Shown here in pieces: positions 24,079 through 33,675 of a stretch of 42,594 nucleotides of DNA (position 1 is the stretch's first letter; each line of letters starts with the position of its first letter). The notes below the pieces were generated by a model. The model saw only the letters and a program-made list of their open reading frames with translations. It was not told where the DNA came from and did not search any database. The position numbers were made by a program, and so were the translations under genes. Source of the DNA: an uncultured beta proteobacterium (GTDB lineage: Bacteria > Pseudomonadota > Gammaproteobacteria > Burkholderiales > Burkholderiaceae_C); contig CAIVHU010000132.1 in NCBI GenBank assembly GCA_903905735.1, positions 1 through 42,594 on the forward strand. The letters are read 5' to 3'.

Positions 24079-27000
24079 TCAGTGCTTCAGATCTTGGTAG
24101 TTATGAACTTGCCGCCAACTCAATCGTCGTGCCTTGGCAGCCAACCTTGACTCGCCGATTTTGACCCAACCTTTCGATCCCAATTGAAAGACGTCCTTGA
24201 CCCTGGCCGTTACAAGCCCCCCTGTGCTGTCGGAGGTACTGTCGGTTGTCATTTTGCCGGTCAAATCAGGCCTTTCAATGACCATCACTTCGCCCAAAAG
24301 CCCCACCTTTGACTCTATTGACATACCACTGCCCATTGCGACATCAATCATATAAGTGCGCCCAGAGTCATTGCCAGCGCTGCAACCGCTGGCGCTAGCG
24401 GAGCCAGGGATCAAGCTATTGACATAGGCCAGTGAACTTAATCGATCGAGTGTCGCATCGCTGATTTGGCGCTCGCCTGAAGTTGGCAAATCAGCGTACC
24501 AACCTGAGCGAATAATTTTTGCAAACGGCGTGACATCAGTATCAGTGTCGGCCCGACCTGGAATGAACGCCGCAGTCGTTACTAACTGAGTCGATGCATC
24601 GGCCGTACCTTGCCGGAGCCGCAAACGACCACTGATTGCGCTGGCTCGTGTGTCGCCACTGTTTAACGTATCACCCGTGGTAGAACCATTGTCATATACC
24701 GAGTAGAGGGTCTGTATTCCCGTTGATGACTTGTCAGATGCCTCGTAATATTTGCCAGTACCAAAAAAAATGAAGCGGGTATCGGTATCAGGACCTGCAG
24801 CAATCAGTGGTGCTGCCACGATTGATTGTACATTCGCGGTTGTGGTGGAGCCATCTTTGGCGATGAACATGGGATAGGGAGATGTGCCATTATTGAACGA
24901 AGAAAGCTTGTCTATGTTCCACGCTGAGGTACCAGCGGAAAGTGAAAAGTCAAGTTTCCACAGATTGCCATGTAAGTCGCCCATGTACATCAAAGCAACT
25001 TCGCCAGAAGGGCCTAACTCCACCGTAAAGTTGATCAGACCGGTGGCTTTGATGGCACTCAAGGTGCTATCAATTGGCAACTGAACCTTGTAATAGTTGC
25101 TCCCCAACGTCCACGCGGTACCCACCGGCTTGCTCAGATCGAGCAAAAATAAGGTTGGTTTGCCCGTGGTGCTGTATCGGCCCACACCATCATTCTGATA
25201 GTTGTTGACTCCACTGCCGACAACAGCAAACCATTTGTAAGTAAGAGTAGGTGCGTTGTAGGCACTGGTGCGCAGTTTCAATATTTGTGGCTTACCTGTG
25301 ACATTGCCCAAATCCGGATCATCAGCGTCGGTAAATTCCCACATCACTTTATCGGCAGAAAAAGTGGTGGGGTCAGTGACGTCCAAGGCAAAGACACCTT
25401 GTCCACCAGCTCCGGTGCCACCAACCAGCACAGTTTTCCAATCGGCGGCAGTGCCAGCAGAACCAACCTGTGCCTCAGCCACTGCAGGCATAGCATCTAC
25501 ATAACTTTGGTGCGGCATGGTGCTGGTGCCGTAGTCAGCATTGGTCAACGCTGACAGGTTGGGGGCAACCCAACTTGGGATGTAAGCCAGCAACTCGTCG
25601 CCCGTGGTGGCATTGAACCCATGCAACATGCCATCATTGGCGCCCACAAAAACAGCCGGTGTTCGCGCCGCGTTTGCACTGACAAAGCTTGCATAGCTGC
25701 TGGAGCTAATTTGTGACGATGGTTGGCCTGAGTACACAACACCAGAATTGACAATGTCACCAAGCAATTTGGTGCGAGCGCGGAAAGGACTGCCTTCTTT
25801 TGATTTGTCGCCTCTCAAATAACTGACACGATCTTGCCCAAGGCCATCTGCAGTGGCACTGGGGCTAGGCTTGTCAAGAGCTTTCTGCAGGCTAGACTCT
25901 AGATCAGCCCATTGGAATGCTGTGGCAACCGGGCTGGCCGTTGCGCCGCTCTTGCCAACAAAAATTTTGCGCGAGCCTACTGGCGAAGTCATGGCACCGA
26001 GGCGACTGGATGCAGACCAGACCAGTGCATGCGTCGTTGTCAAACTGGCTTCCAGATCCCCACTCCAGTCGGATGTGTCAAATTTGCCTTGAAAGATCGT
26101 GCTGTTGGTGGAGTAAGTATTTTTGTTGTTGTTGGCACCACCACCAATGTTGTAGGCAGAAGTTGAGGCGCGGCTAAAGATGTCGTCAAAGGCACTCAAA
26201 ACACCACGCGCGTCACTTTGCAGAAAATAGGTATTGGCTTCACCGACACGCGAAGGACGGGTGTCAGTGTCTTCCCAGACATACTTGTTGGGTTGACCGT
26301 CTTTCTCGTTGACAAAGGGGTTGCCATACGTGTTGTAGGGATTCTTGGCCGAGTTTGACGGGTCCGACTCAAAGCCGCCGTATTTTGCAGCTCTGAACAA
26401 CTGGTTGGAAGATCGGCGCGTGCTTGCATTGTTGGAGCCGCCGTACTCATTCACGTCAAATGTGAATGTCTTGACGCGCAGTCCGGGGCGCCGCAAGGTA
26501 TCGCCAGCGGTACCTGCAGGCGTAGCGTTAGTCCAACTGTCACCACGAATATCATGCGTATGCGCCCAATAGGCTGACCCGACAATGGAGACGTTGCCTG
26601 ATGCACTGGTCATGTCTGAGGTGGTTGTAGTAAAAGGATTAGCAATGTTCCGCGAATGGCCCTGACCATCTACATAACTACCTGACGTGCCACTTTCAAA
26701 CTTCGATGCTATACCTTGCCAATACGCAATGTCAGGAATATTGTTGGCTGCATCTGCCGCTGGCAACCGGCTGTTGTAATCCCAGGCGTTGATGTCACCA
26801 ATGACAACAATATTGCTTTTCAGGCACGCATAGGCATTTGGATCACTGCTTGTCGTGCGTCCGTCACCGTAGGGGTCAGTCCATGTGGTGTAGGCAGGAA
26901 ACCCGTCATACAGGCCTGTTGTACCGGGCAACCCGCTGATGGCCGCAGAACTTGGCTGCAACCCTTGTAGGTACCTGAGTGCCTGGTAATGCAACTCACC

Positions 27001-28704
27001 AATAGGGTCGTACTTCTTGTACCGACCCGCAACCGAACCCGTTCGGCCAAACTGATTGACGTAATTGATCACGCCGCTCAGGTATGCACCACGCCCATCC
27101 GTAGTAGCAACGGTAGCGTTGCTATCAGGGTTTGCATTAAATACACCGGTCGTGGTATTCCATTCTTTGTTGGGATTGCCGCCGCTCACCTCGTTGCCGT
27201 CTTTGTCATATTTTTTAGGCCCCACAAACTTCATGGGTGCGCGCAAGACACCACCATAGCGATCGGTGGTCTGGTCCATCAGGTAACCAAATGCCGACAG
27301 TCGAAGCTGATTGCTGTATTTTTGAACGACGCCAGTCGGCTTGTAGGCAGCATGTGGCGTGGATGCGCCGTCTGAATACTGGGTACAAAGGTTCCAATAA
27401 CGCTTATCTTTGAGCGCATAGGTACTTGCATCCCGGTCGCAGACTTGTACACGTGCAAAAAAATAGCCATCACTGTTAAGACTACCGGTTGAGGGGAGTG
27501 CGCCGGGTGTGCGGTAGTAGCACTTTTTTGCGGTGCCAACAATGGGATCCGTGAAGGTTGCGTTGTTGCAAGAAATGGAACCAGATGAGGAATTAATAAT
27601 TTTCCAACTGCTGTTTGCGCCGTACCAGATATCCATTGTTCCTGTAAAGGTGCATGTTTGATTTTCATTAGCGCACGCTGTAGCGTCGCTGGGCAGAGAC
27701 GATGCGCTACCGCCGCCAAGCTGGTAAGCACTGAAACCACTAGAGTTGTTGCCCGACTTACTAGTTCCAAAGTAAATGCGATTTAGAGTATTGGCCACAA
27801 AGATGTCATTTGTACCTGCTGCAGTTGCCATGGAAGACGGCACTGCGCCAAAGTAAGGTACCCCTGAAGCATAGGAGGGAGACGCAAAATTAGCGGAAGT
27901 GATGGCACGTGAGGTGCCGTTTTTGTAAAGTTGTTTTGAGGGAAAGTTTGAGCTGTTTCCCATGCTTATTGGATCACCATCAGGAATAATGGCTCGCTGC
28001 AGGATGGTTAGGTTTGGCTCGTCGATCACCCGGTCACCACCGGTCAAAGAGAGGCGCAACATATCGATCGCAGAACTGGATGCCCAATTCAAAAAATTAC
28101 CACTAAAAGCATCATTTGATGTCGTGCTGGAAGTTGGCGTGGTGCCATCGTCCTTGCTGTAACTTGTGGACCCATTCCAGCACATGCGCGATGTCCAGGT
28201 GGGATTAGTGGTATCAGGGGTAGTCAAGGGGATTGCAGGACCACGGCGGACAAACCGTTTGTAGTTGCTGGCCTGGCCTGTGGGGGCACCAGTTCCAGCA
28301 TCATCATAGGTATAACAACTCTCAGCGTCGTAATAGCCGAGGTACTCAATGGTGGGGGAGTACGTCACATCGTCACTGTTACCGCTGTTGTTATTGTCCG
28401 GGTCAACATACTGTGCACCGACGGTTGGAAATTCTACGGACAGAGCCAGTGCCAAGGCCGGTTTATCACCCGTTGTGGCGGCATATAGCGGGTCGGACGA
28501 CAAGTTGATGGCTGGAATGCTGGGTGGCGTACTTTGACTCAGAGCCAAAAACGAAACTCCCGCAACCAGCGGCACGGTAACCAGCAACAGCGCGTTTTGA
28601 CGGCACAAGCGCACCGCAGCATGACTAAGCACCCGCGATAACAAAGACTGAACTTGTGTCGACAATCGGTTGGATGGCAGCACTGAATGAAGTGTCGTGT
28701 TCAT
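24079..28704 (-). CDS. pilY1: Pilus tip adhesin/assembly protein PilY1
   Basis: PilY1/PilC proteins sit at the type IV pilus tip, promote pilus extension and mediate surface sensing and adhesion. This 1541-residue protein has an N-terminal hydrophobic signal (LLLVTVPLVAGVSFLALSQS, about residues 39-58). A Ser/Asn/Gly-rich region follows, then the C-terminal beta-propeller with family motifs VFVGANDGMLHGFNATTGDELL, GQGVFALDVTDPTTF, ADDPDLGNVTGKPQI, MYMGDLHGNLWKLDFS and RFIFFGTGKYYEA. I see no von Willebrand A DxSxS (MIDAS) motif in the N-terminal part and no DxDxDG calcium loop just before GDLHGNLW, both seen in the Pseudomonas protein. It lies 15 bp after pilX. Confidence 0.93.
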   Translation of the reverse strand: MNTTLHSVLPSNRLSTQVQSLLSRVLSHAAVRLCRQNALLLVTVPLVAGVSFLALSQSTPPSIPAINLSSDPLYAATTGDKPALALALSVEFPTVGAQYVDPDNNNSGNSDDVTYSPTIEYLGYYDAESCYTYDDAGTGAPTGQASNYKRFVRRGPAIPLTTPDTTNPTWTSRMCWNGSTSYSKDDGTTPTSSTTSNDAFSGNFLNWASSSAIDMLRLSLTGGDRVIDEPNLTILQRAIIPDGDPISMGNSSNFPSKQLYKNGTSRAITSANFASPSYASGVPYFGAVPSSMATAAGTNDIFVANTLNRIYFGTSKSGNNSSGFSAYQLGGGSASSLPSDATACANENQTCTFTGTMDIWYGANSSWKIINSSSGSISCNNATFTDPIVGTAKKCYYRTPGALPSTGSLNSDGYFFARVQVCDRDASTYALKDKRYWNLCTQYSDGASTPHAAYKPTGVVQKYSNQLRLSAFGYLMDQTTDRYGGVLRAPMKFVGPKKYDKDGNEVSGGNPNKEWNTTTGVFNANPDSNATVATTDGRGAYLSGVINYVNQFGRTGSVAGRYKKYDPIGELHYQALRYLQGLQPSSAAISGLPGTTGLYDGFPAYTTWTDPYGDGRTTSSDPNAYACLKSNIVVIGDINAWDYNSRLPAADAANNIPDIAYWQGIASKFESGTSGSYVDGQGHSRNIANPFTTTTSDMTSASGNVSIVGSAYWAHTHDIRGDSWTNATPAGTAGDTLRRPGLRVKTFTFDVNEYGGSNNASTRRSSNQLFRAAKYGGFESDPSNSAKNPYNTYGNPFVNEKDGQPNKYVWEDTDTRPSRVGEANTYFLQSDARGVLSAFDDIFSRASTSAYNIGGGANNNKNTYSTNSTIFQGKFDTSDWSGDLEASLTTTHALVWSASSRLGAMTSPVGSRKIFVGKSGATASPVATAFQWADLESSLQKALDKPSPSATADGLGQDRVSYLRGDKSKEGSPFRARTKLLGDIVNSGVVYSGQPSSQISSSSYASFVSANAARTPAVFVGANDGMLHGFNATTGDELLAYIPSWVAPNLSALTNADYGTSTMPHQSYVDAMPAVAEAQVGSAGTAADWKTVLVGGTGAGGQGVFALDVTDPTTFSADKVMWEFTDADDPDLGNVTGKPQILKLRTSAYNAPTLTYKWFAVVGSGVNNYQNDGVGRYSTTGKPTLFLLDLSKPVGTAWTLGSNYYKVQLPIDSTLSAIKATGLINFTVELGPSGEVALMYMGDLHGNLWKLDFSLSAGTSAWNIDKLSSFNNGTSPYPMFIAKDGSTTTANVQSIVAAPLIAAGPDTDTRFIFFGTGKYYEASDKSSTGIQTLYSVYDNGSTTGDTLNSGDTRASAISGRLRLRQGTADASTQLVTTAAFIPGRADTDTDVTPFAKIIRSGWYADLPTSGERQISDATLDRLSSLAYVNSLIPGSASASGCSAGNDSGRTYMIDVAMGSGMSIESKVGLLGEVMVIERPDLTGKMTTDSTSDSTGGLVTARVKDVFQLGSKGWVKIGESRLAAKARRLSWRQVHNYQDLKH

Positions 28705-28719
28705 GGCATCAGTCCCTTA

Positions 28720-29313
28720 CTAAATTCTGTAAATCATTTGCAAAACAGCTTGTATGTCTGCTCTCGGACCGAAACCCATTGCGGTGACGCGGTAAATTTT
28801 TGATTTCCCGCTTGCGTCAAGGGGGTCTTTCAGGGCTTCGATGATGTAACGCGGTGCCTGCACGGACTGGACGCCTATATTGCCAGTCGCAAAGGTCCTG
28901 CCTGTGAAGGTACCCAAAGCCGTTGTAGGCGCATCTGAGGCCGTGCTGGTGAAATCTACCGCCATCCAAGCTGGTTTTCCAGCAACTAAATTGTCAGTAC
29001 ATAAACCACGTGAGTTGCCCGTGGTGCCGCATCCATCCACAAAGCCTGTCAGGCTCATGCCATCAAACAGCACGTGGCGCGTCGAACCAACATCGCTCAG
29101 GTCAGACTCGGCGTCTATCAAAGCGGCCTCGGCAGCCTGCCAGGCCACCTGCATATCACGGTCATTGCGCGCACCGCGTTCGCCCATCAATGCAATCTGA
29201 GCACCACCAACCCCCAGCAGCGACACGATGATCAAAATCATCATGACCATGATCAGAGATGCACCGTGTTGCCGACATGTGTGCCGACGAATCATGTGTA
29301 AGTTTGGATTCAT
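28720..29313 (-). CDS. pilX: Minor pilin PilX
   Basis: A 197-residue protein with a basic leader and GASLIMVMMILIIVSLLGVGG (about residues 17-37), the PilX N-terminal class; it lacks Glu5 of the mature helix, which is usual for PilX. The following NDRDMQVAWQAAEAALIDAE helix is highly typical. PilX forms part of the priming complex with PilV, PilW, PilE and PilY1 at the pilus tip. The order pilW-pilX-pilY1 and short spacing support the call. Confidence 0.9.
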   Translation of the reverse strand: MNPNLHMIRRHTCRQHGASLIMVMMILIIVSLLGVGGAQIALMGERGARNDRDMQVAWQAAEAALIDAESDLSDVGSTRHVLFDGMSLTGFVDGCGTTGNSRGLCTDNLVAGKPAWMAVDFTSTASDAPTTALGTFTGRTFATGNIGVQSVQAPRYIIEALKDPLDASGKSKIYRVTAMGFGPRADIQAVLQMIYRI

Positions 29314-29341
29314 GGATTTATCCGACGTCTCAAAGACATTG

Positions 29342-30514
29342 TTATAGACCCTGGCGATTGCGCAAATGCACGGTAAAGGTCACAACTTGACGCAAGCGGC
29401 CATCGGCAGGTGCCGAAAAAATAGTACCAATGTCATCAGCAGACGACAACGCTGCGCCTGCAACACCGGCGGAAGACTCACCCAGGCCAAAGGGATATAA
29501 GGTTTGTGCAACAGCGTTTTGCGCAGAATGGGGGGGGCCACGAAGAACCATGCCAATGCGCAGGCTACGGATGCGACGCCAATTGGCATTGGTGCTGGCC
29601 GCATCCCCCGCCACAGTTAATTCGTCGGCCCGAAAATACCGATCGGGGGCTTGGTTGATACTAGCCGCCCAGGCCGCCCAAGCTGCCTTCCAGTTGTCCA
29701 ATGCCGTTAGGTCGGCTGTTGTCGGTGGGGTCGGTGTAAACAATGTCAAAGCGGCCGGTGGTGGTGCTCCGGCGGTTATCCCATAGGTTATCGGAGGTGC
29801 AGCCCCAGCCGTAACGCCCTCGGTGCCATATAGCACTTGAAAGGTCTCGACGCCTTGCACGATAGGCTGTCTGTTGGTCACGCTGCCATCAGATTTCCTT
29901 GTACCGCACATCAGCGCCAGTTCTCCTGAACCTTGCGGGCTTTCAGCGATGGAAAGCACGCTGGTCATACGATCATCAACTGCTGTAGGGGCTGCGCCAG
30001 TTGTCAGGGTATTGCCCATGCAGTCAATCATTGAACCATCGGCAGTCGTATCATTCCGTTGCCGTTGAACCAGTTGACTACGCAAAGTCAAGATGTCGCT
30101 GCCATCACCCAGCGAACCTGAAGCCCTTGCGGTGAAAGCAGTCAAAGGGTCACTATTGCTGGTGCTCAATGTGCTCTCTGCATTATTGAAACCTGTGATG
30201 GACGGCACAATATCGGTGCTGCTAACAGGCCCAGCGGCGTATGTGACATCCTGAAAGCCGCTTTGTACGCCAAGGCGTTGGATCAGATCTGCGGCAAAAC
30301 GCCCGTTGTCACGAAGTTGAGACGCCGCATCAACGGTGGTGATCCCGCGTCGTGCTACCGTCAGTGCAGCAATGGCAGCTAGGGCTATCAACAAACTAAT
30401 GGTCAGAGCAACCAGCAGTTCGACCATCGTTAGGCCGCGCTGGTGATTGGCTGATATTTCCACACATTGAAACCGGTGCCGCTCACCAAGCCATTTTCTG
30501 TGGTTTTTGATCAT
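29342..30514 (-). CDS. pilW: Minor pilin PilW
   Basis: Starting at ATG 30514 (MIKNHRKWLGERH) the protein has about 390 residues. The prepilin signal is HQRGLTMVELLVALTISLLIALAAIAAL, cleavage after Gly with Glu5 conserved. The long C-terminal region contains a Cys-rich GELALMCGTR segment and ends RLRQVVTFTVHLRNRQGL, both typical of PilW. The longer frame upstream to 30616 overlaps pilV and is not used. The start overlaps the pilV stop as ATGA, indicating translational coupling. Confidence 0.9.
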   Translation of the reverse strand: MIKNHRKWLGERHRFQCVEISANHQRGLTMVELLVALTISLLIALAAIAALTVARRGITTVDAASQLRDNGRFAADLIQRLGVQSGFQDVTYAAGPVSSTDIVPSITGFNNAESTLSTSNSDPLTAFTARASGSLGDGSDILTLRSQLVQRQRNDTTADGSMIDCMGNTLTTGAAPTAVDDRMTSVLSIAESPQGSGELALMCGTRKSDGSVTNRQPIVQGVETFQVLYGTEGVTAGAAPPITYGITAGAPPPAALTLFTPTPPTTADLTALDNWKAAWAAWAASINQAPDRYFRADELTVAGDAASTNANWRRIRSLRIGMVLRGPPHSAQNAVAQTLYPFGLGESSAGVAGAALSSADDIGTIFSAPADGRLRQVVTFTVHLRNRQGL

Positions 30515-31158
30515 ACTGAGCTCCCTGCTGTCACGGGTAAAACAACCGATGGTGTCGCCGCGCGAACAAGAGCGTCGTTGCCAGTTTTTGACTTGTCTGT
30601 TGATCCCTGCGTCCAACCGATTTTGATCACCAAGCTGTCACCAGTGTTGTCACAAGCCCAGCGCGGGAGTCCATGGGAGTCAAAGGGCGCAGAGTCAAAG
30701 CAGATTTCCACCCTCGCGCCCGGTAACTCACTATCCACCCTAGCCAGCCATTCAGTCATTTGAGCTTGTGCAATCTCAGCGGCATTTGCGCATGCAGTTG
30801 TGACGTTCAGGCAGTACATCGGCGTTGTCGCCACCAGTGGCGAGCTAAACGACCCGACGTATGGGTTGTTTGTCGTTTTGATTCCCTCAGCTTTGTTGCC
30901 GCGTATGGACTCACCTAATTCGCGAGCCATCACAACGGCTGAAGATTGAAATCGCGCCTCGCGATTCGATTGCAACGCCGCTGCTTGCATACCCACCATA
31001 CCCAACAAACCAAATGACAAGACAACAATTGAAACCAAAACTTCCACAAGTGAAAAACCACCAACGGCCTTTTGGTGCCGTGTGAGACGGATCCCGGATA
31101 AGAAACCGAAATGGAGTGGCATGATGATTGGAGGGTGTGCCATAGTAAGTACAAGCAT
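30511..31158 (-). CDS. pilV: Type IV pilus modification/minor pilin PilV
   Basis: This protein has up to 215 residues with the prepilin motif AVGGFSLVEVLVSIVVLSFGLLGMVGMQ, cleavage after Gly with Glu5 present. MQAAALQSNREARFQSSAVVMARELGE is the classic PilV helix. Three starts are possible (31158, 31143 or 31122), none with a clear Shine-Dalgarno; the last gives a leader nearest in length to other PilV proteins. It is the first gene of the minus-strand pil operon. The promoter should lie in 31159-31351, shared with the divergent ribD, and I could not fix it. Confidence 0.88.
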   Translation of the reverse strand: MLVLTMAHPPIIMPLHFGFLSGIRLTRHQKAVGGFSLVEVLVSIVVLSFGLLGMVGMQAAALQSNREARFQSSAVVMARELGESIRGNKAEGIKTTNNPYVGSFSSPLVATTPMYCLNVTTACANAAEIAQAQMTEWLARVDSELPGARVEICFDSAPFDSHGLPRWACDNTGDSLVIKIGWTQGSTDKSKTGNDALVRAATPSVVLPVTAGSSV

Positions 31159-31351
31159 AAACCCAAAGTTTGTAAAAATGTTGTTTTGAATTTGCCGAAC
31201 GTCTGCCCTAGATGACCGACCATCGAATCGTAGCTGTCAAAGGGTGCCATTGGCAGTTCGGATAACGTTGGGGCACTGATCAACACTCATGTACAAGCGA
31301 GCCTAATGTGACGCCGACTATGGCTCACAGGAAACAAAACACCTTAAACCA

Positions 31352-32482
31352 ATGAACAGCGTCCTTATTGACCAAGCTTTACCGTCTGCCGAGCAGTGCC
31401 TTTATTTAACCTCCCCCAATCCCCGAGTAGGCTGTGTCATCACCAGCCCTGACGGCAACCTCCTCGGCCAAGGCCACACCCAGCGCGCAGGTGGCCCGCA
31501 CGCCGAAATCATGGCGCTGCTTGATGCGGCGGCTCAAGGTCATTCTGTAATAGGTGCCACCGCCTACGTTACGCTGGAGCCCTGCGCGCACCAGGGCCGC
31601 ACCGGCCCGTGTTGCGACGCAATCATTGCCGCTGGCATCAAAAAGGTGGTCGCCACCAACACCGACCCCAACCCGCTGGTGGCTGGCCAGGGCTTCGCGC
31701 GCATGCGAGCGGCGGGCATTGACGTGGAGGTGCTGCCGCCGGACGACCCGCTGGCCATTCAATCGCGCGAGCTCAACATCGGCTTTTTCAGCCGCATGAT
31801 CCGCAAGCGGCCCTGGGTGCGCATGAAGATTGCGGCTTCGCTTGACGGCAAGACAGCACTGCCTAATGGTGTCAGCCAGTGGATCACCTCGCCCGAAGCG
31901 CGTGCGGACGGCCACGCCTGGCGCGCCCGTGCCTGCATGGTGCTTACCGGCATGGGCACGGTGTTGGCGGACAACCCCAGACTGGACGTGCGGCTGGTGG
32001 ACACGCCGCGCCAGCCGTCTGTGGCGGTGGTGGACAGCCAGTTGGCACTGCCACTGGATGCTAGCCTCTTTGTAGCTGGTCGCGCTTTATATATATGGGC
32101 TGCAGGCCAGGACTTGGGGTTTTGCCAAAATGGGCATCAACAATCAGCACTTGAGGCACAGGGTGCCAAAGTGTTTTACCGGCCCGACGACGACGGTAAG
32201 GTGGATCTGGCGGCCATGTTGCAAGACATGGGCAAGCTGGAGATCAATGAACTGCATGTGGAGGCCGGTCACACGCTGAACGGCGCGCTGATTCGCGCGG
32301 GGCTGGTGGACGAGTTCCTGATTTATCTGGCACCCAAGCTGCTGGGTCAGGGGCGCGATATGGCCAGTTTTGGCCCCTTGGCCGAGCTGTCGCAAGCCGT
32401 GCCGCTGGTGTTTAAGTCCACCGAGATGATCGGCCCGGACCTGCGGGTGCTGGCCAGAGTGCAGGGGCGCGACCAGTTTTAG
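31352..32482 (+). CDS. ribD: Riboflavin biosynthesis deaminase/reductase RibD
   Basis: A bifunctional enzyme performing the second and third steps of riboflavin synthesis from GTP. The N-terminal deaminase has GGPHAEIMALLDAA (zinc His and catalytic Glu, about residue 50) and LEPCAHQGRTGPCCDAI (zinc Cys pair, about 76-92). The NADPH-dependent reductase follows (MKIAASLDGKTALPNG, about 158-173; GMGTVLADNP; ELHVEAGHTLNGALI). Length is 376. Within the reductase the stretch ASLFVAGRALYIWAAGQD is encoded by a copy of the 55-bp repeat. First gene of the rib operon, divergent from pilV. Confidence 0.96.
   Translation: MNSVLIDQALPSAEQCLYLTSPNPRVGCVITSPDGNLLGQGHTQRAGGPHAEIMALLDAAAQGHSVIGATAYVTLEPCAHQGRTGPCCDAIIAAGIKKVVATNTDPNPLVAGQGFARMRAAGIDVEVLPPDDPLAIQSRELNIGFFSRMIRKRPWVRMKIAASLDGKTALPNGVSQWITSPEARADGHAWRARACMVLTGMGTVLADNPRLDVRLVDTPRQPSVAVVDSQLALPLDASLFVAGRALYIWAAGQDLGFCQNGHQQSALEAQGAKVFYRPDDDGKVDLAAMLQDMGKLEINELHVEAGHTLNGALIRAGLVDEFLIYLAPKLLGQGRDMASFGPLAELSQAVPLVFKSTEMIGPDLRVLARVQGRDQF
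32060..32112 (+). repeat. 55-bp repeat inside ribD
   Basis: It reads GCTAGCCTCTTTGTAGCTGG, CGCGCTTTATATATATGG and GCTGCAGGCCAGGA. It keeps the TAGCTG, GCGCTTTAT and GGGCTGCAGGCC blocks of the family. It is read as ASLFVAGRALYIWAAGQD at a surface-loop-like position of the RibD reductase domain. Confidence 0.65.
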
Positions 32483-32540
32483 TCAGGGTTTGCCACCGCA
32501 GCGCGCGGGCATGGGCGCAATTCCCTGCGAAAATACGCCG

Positions 32541-33167
32541 ATGTTTACAGGAATCATCACCGGCCTAGGCCGTATCACCGCCGTTCAACCCTTGGGCGAC
32601 TCTGCCAGCCATGGCAAACGGCTCACCATTCAATGCCCCCGTGCCTACCTTGACGATGTAATGCTCGGCGACAGCATTGCAATCAACGGTGCGTGCATGA
32701 CCGTCACCTCGCTGGATGCTGCGGCACAGCAGTACACCATTGATATTTCAGCCGAATCGCTGGCCAGAACCGCCGGGCTGGGTGCCTTGGGGCCCATCAA
32801 CCTCGAAAAAGCCATGCGCGCCAATGACCGCTTGGGCGGACACATGGTGTCTGGCCATGTGGATGGCATCGGTCAGGTCACCCGCTTCGAGCAGGTGGGC
32901 GAAAGCTGGCTGCTGGCCATCATGGCACCGGCGGAGCTGGGCAAATACCTGGCCTTCAAGGGTTCGATCACCGTCAACGGTGTCAGCCTGACGGTCAATA
33001 GCGTGCAGGATGTGCCCGCTGGCTGCCAGGTCACCATCAACCTGATTCCCCACACGATAGAAAACACCACGCTTGGCACTTTGCAAGCTGGCTCTATGGT
33101 CAACCTTGAGATTGACCTGATCGCACGCTATTGCGAAAGGATGTTGAGCTATCAGGCCATCGCCTGA
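32541..33167 (+). CDS. ribE: Riboflavin synthase alpha chain
   Basis: This enzyme dismutates two 6,7-dimethyl-8-ribityllumazines to riboflavin, the last step. From ATG 32541 the protein begins MFTGIITGLGRI, the invariant N-terminus of the family, giving 208 residues. It shows the two lumazine-binding repeats: first with SIAINGACMTV, second with SITVNGVSLTV near 152-162. HMVSGHVDG lies between. A longer in-frame extension upstream to 32490 is not family-like. It lies 58 bp after ribD. The next rib gene, ribBA, is separated from it by the toxin-antitoxin-like pair. Confidence 0.96.
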   Translation: MFTGIITGLGRITAVQPLGDSASHGKRLTIQCPRAYLDDVMLGDSIAINGACMTVTSLDAAAQQYTIDISAESLARTAGLGALGPINLEKAMRANDRLGGHMVSGHVDGIGQVTRFEQVGESWLLAIMAPAELGKYLAFKGSITVNGVSLTVNSVQDVPAGCQVTINLIPHTIENTTLGTLQAGSMVNLEIDLIARYCERMLSYQAIA

Positions 33168-33260
33168 ATTGGGCATCGCCCAGAGCATTGAGCGAGCTGA
33201 AATAGAGGTCAGCAATCGGGCGCACAGCTTCCACGTGAATGCGTTGAACAGTGAGTATGA

Positions 33261-33276
33261 GCACATAATTATGTGC
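33261..33276. promoter_or_regulatory. Palindromic operator candidate of the RHH/PIN pair
   Basis: GCACATAATTATGTGC is a perfect 16-bp palindrome lying 39 bp before the antitoxin start. Ribbon-helix-helix antitoxins bind such sites to repress their own operon. A TTGAAC box at 33244-33249 and AT-rich bases inside the palindrome (33264-33272) could be the promoter it covers. Confidence 0.5.
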
Positions 33277-33315
33277 AATACTTGTCTATGTGTTCAACCC
33301 CTCCAAGGAACGAAG

Positions 33316-33663
33316 ATGACAACCACTGTGAATTTCACGGGTTCCGTTGACCGGGAACTACTCAAGCGAGCCAAGGTCATCGCTGCCAAGTCAGATACCT
33401 CCATCAACGCCTTGTTCAATGCCGAGTTGCGTTATTTGGTGGAAACTTTTGAAGCAGCCGAGGGCACGGGCAATCAAAATTTCAGGACGTTGCTGGATTT
33501 CTCGCTGGGACGCGTGGGCGATGCGGATGCACTTACCGCGCTGGGCATCGACAGTCAGGAAGATCTGTTCTTGCTGATGGCACAGGCGCATTTGCCCATG
33601 CCGCGAATTCCCGAAAGGCAAACGCAGCAGATGGTGGCTAGCCTAAACGCGCTGATGGTCTGA
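33316..33663 (+). CDS. Putative antitoxin, RHH-like N-terminus
   Basis: From ATG 33316 (Shine-Dalgarno AAGGAACGAAG) the protein has 115 residues. The first 50 look like a ribbon-helix-helix DNA-binding unit: a beta-strand (TTVNFTGSVD), then ELLKRAKVIAAKSDTSINALFNAELRYLVE, with the alternation of hydrophobic residues typical of that fold. The rest (FRTLLDFSLGRV; LTALGIDSQEDLFLLMAQAHLPMPR) would be the toxin-binding part. The paired PIN gene starts 12 bp later. The antitoxin role is inferred from size, order and fold, not from a known family name. A longer frame from 33169 lacks support. Confidence 0.65.
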   Translation: MTTTVNFTGSVDRELLKRAKVIAAKSDTSINALFNAELRYLVETFEAAEGTGNQNFRTLLDFSLGRVGDADALTALGIDSQEDLFLLMAQAHLPMPRIPERQTQQMVASLNALMV

Positions 33664-33675
33664 GTGGGCTGCTAG

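Noticed and set aside
31159..31351. Sigma-54 promoter for the pil operon
   Set aside because: A TGGCAC occurs on the minus strand, but the TTGC box at the right distance is absent. A TTGACA at 31240-31235 lacks a good -10.
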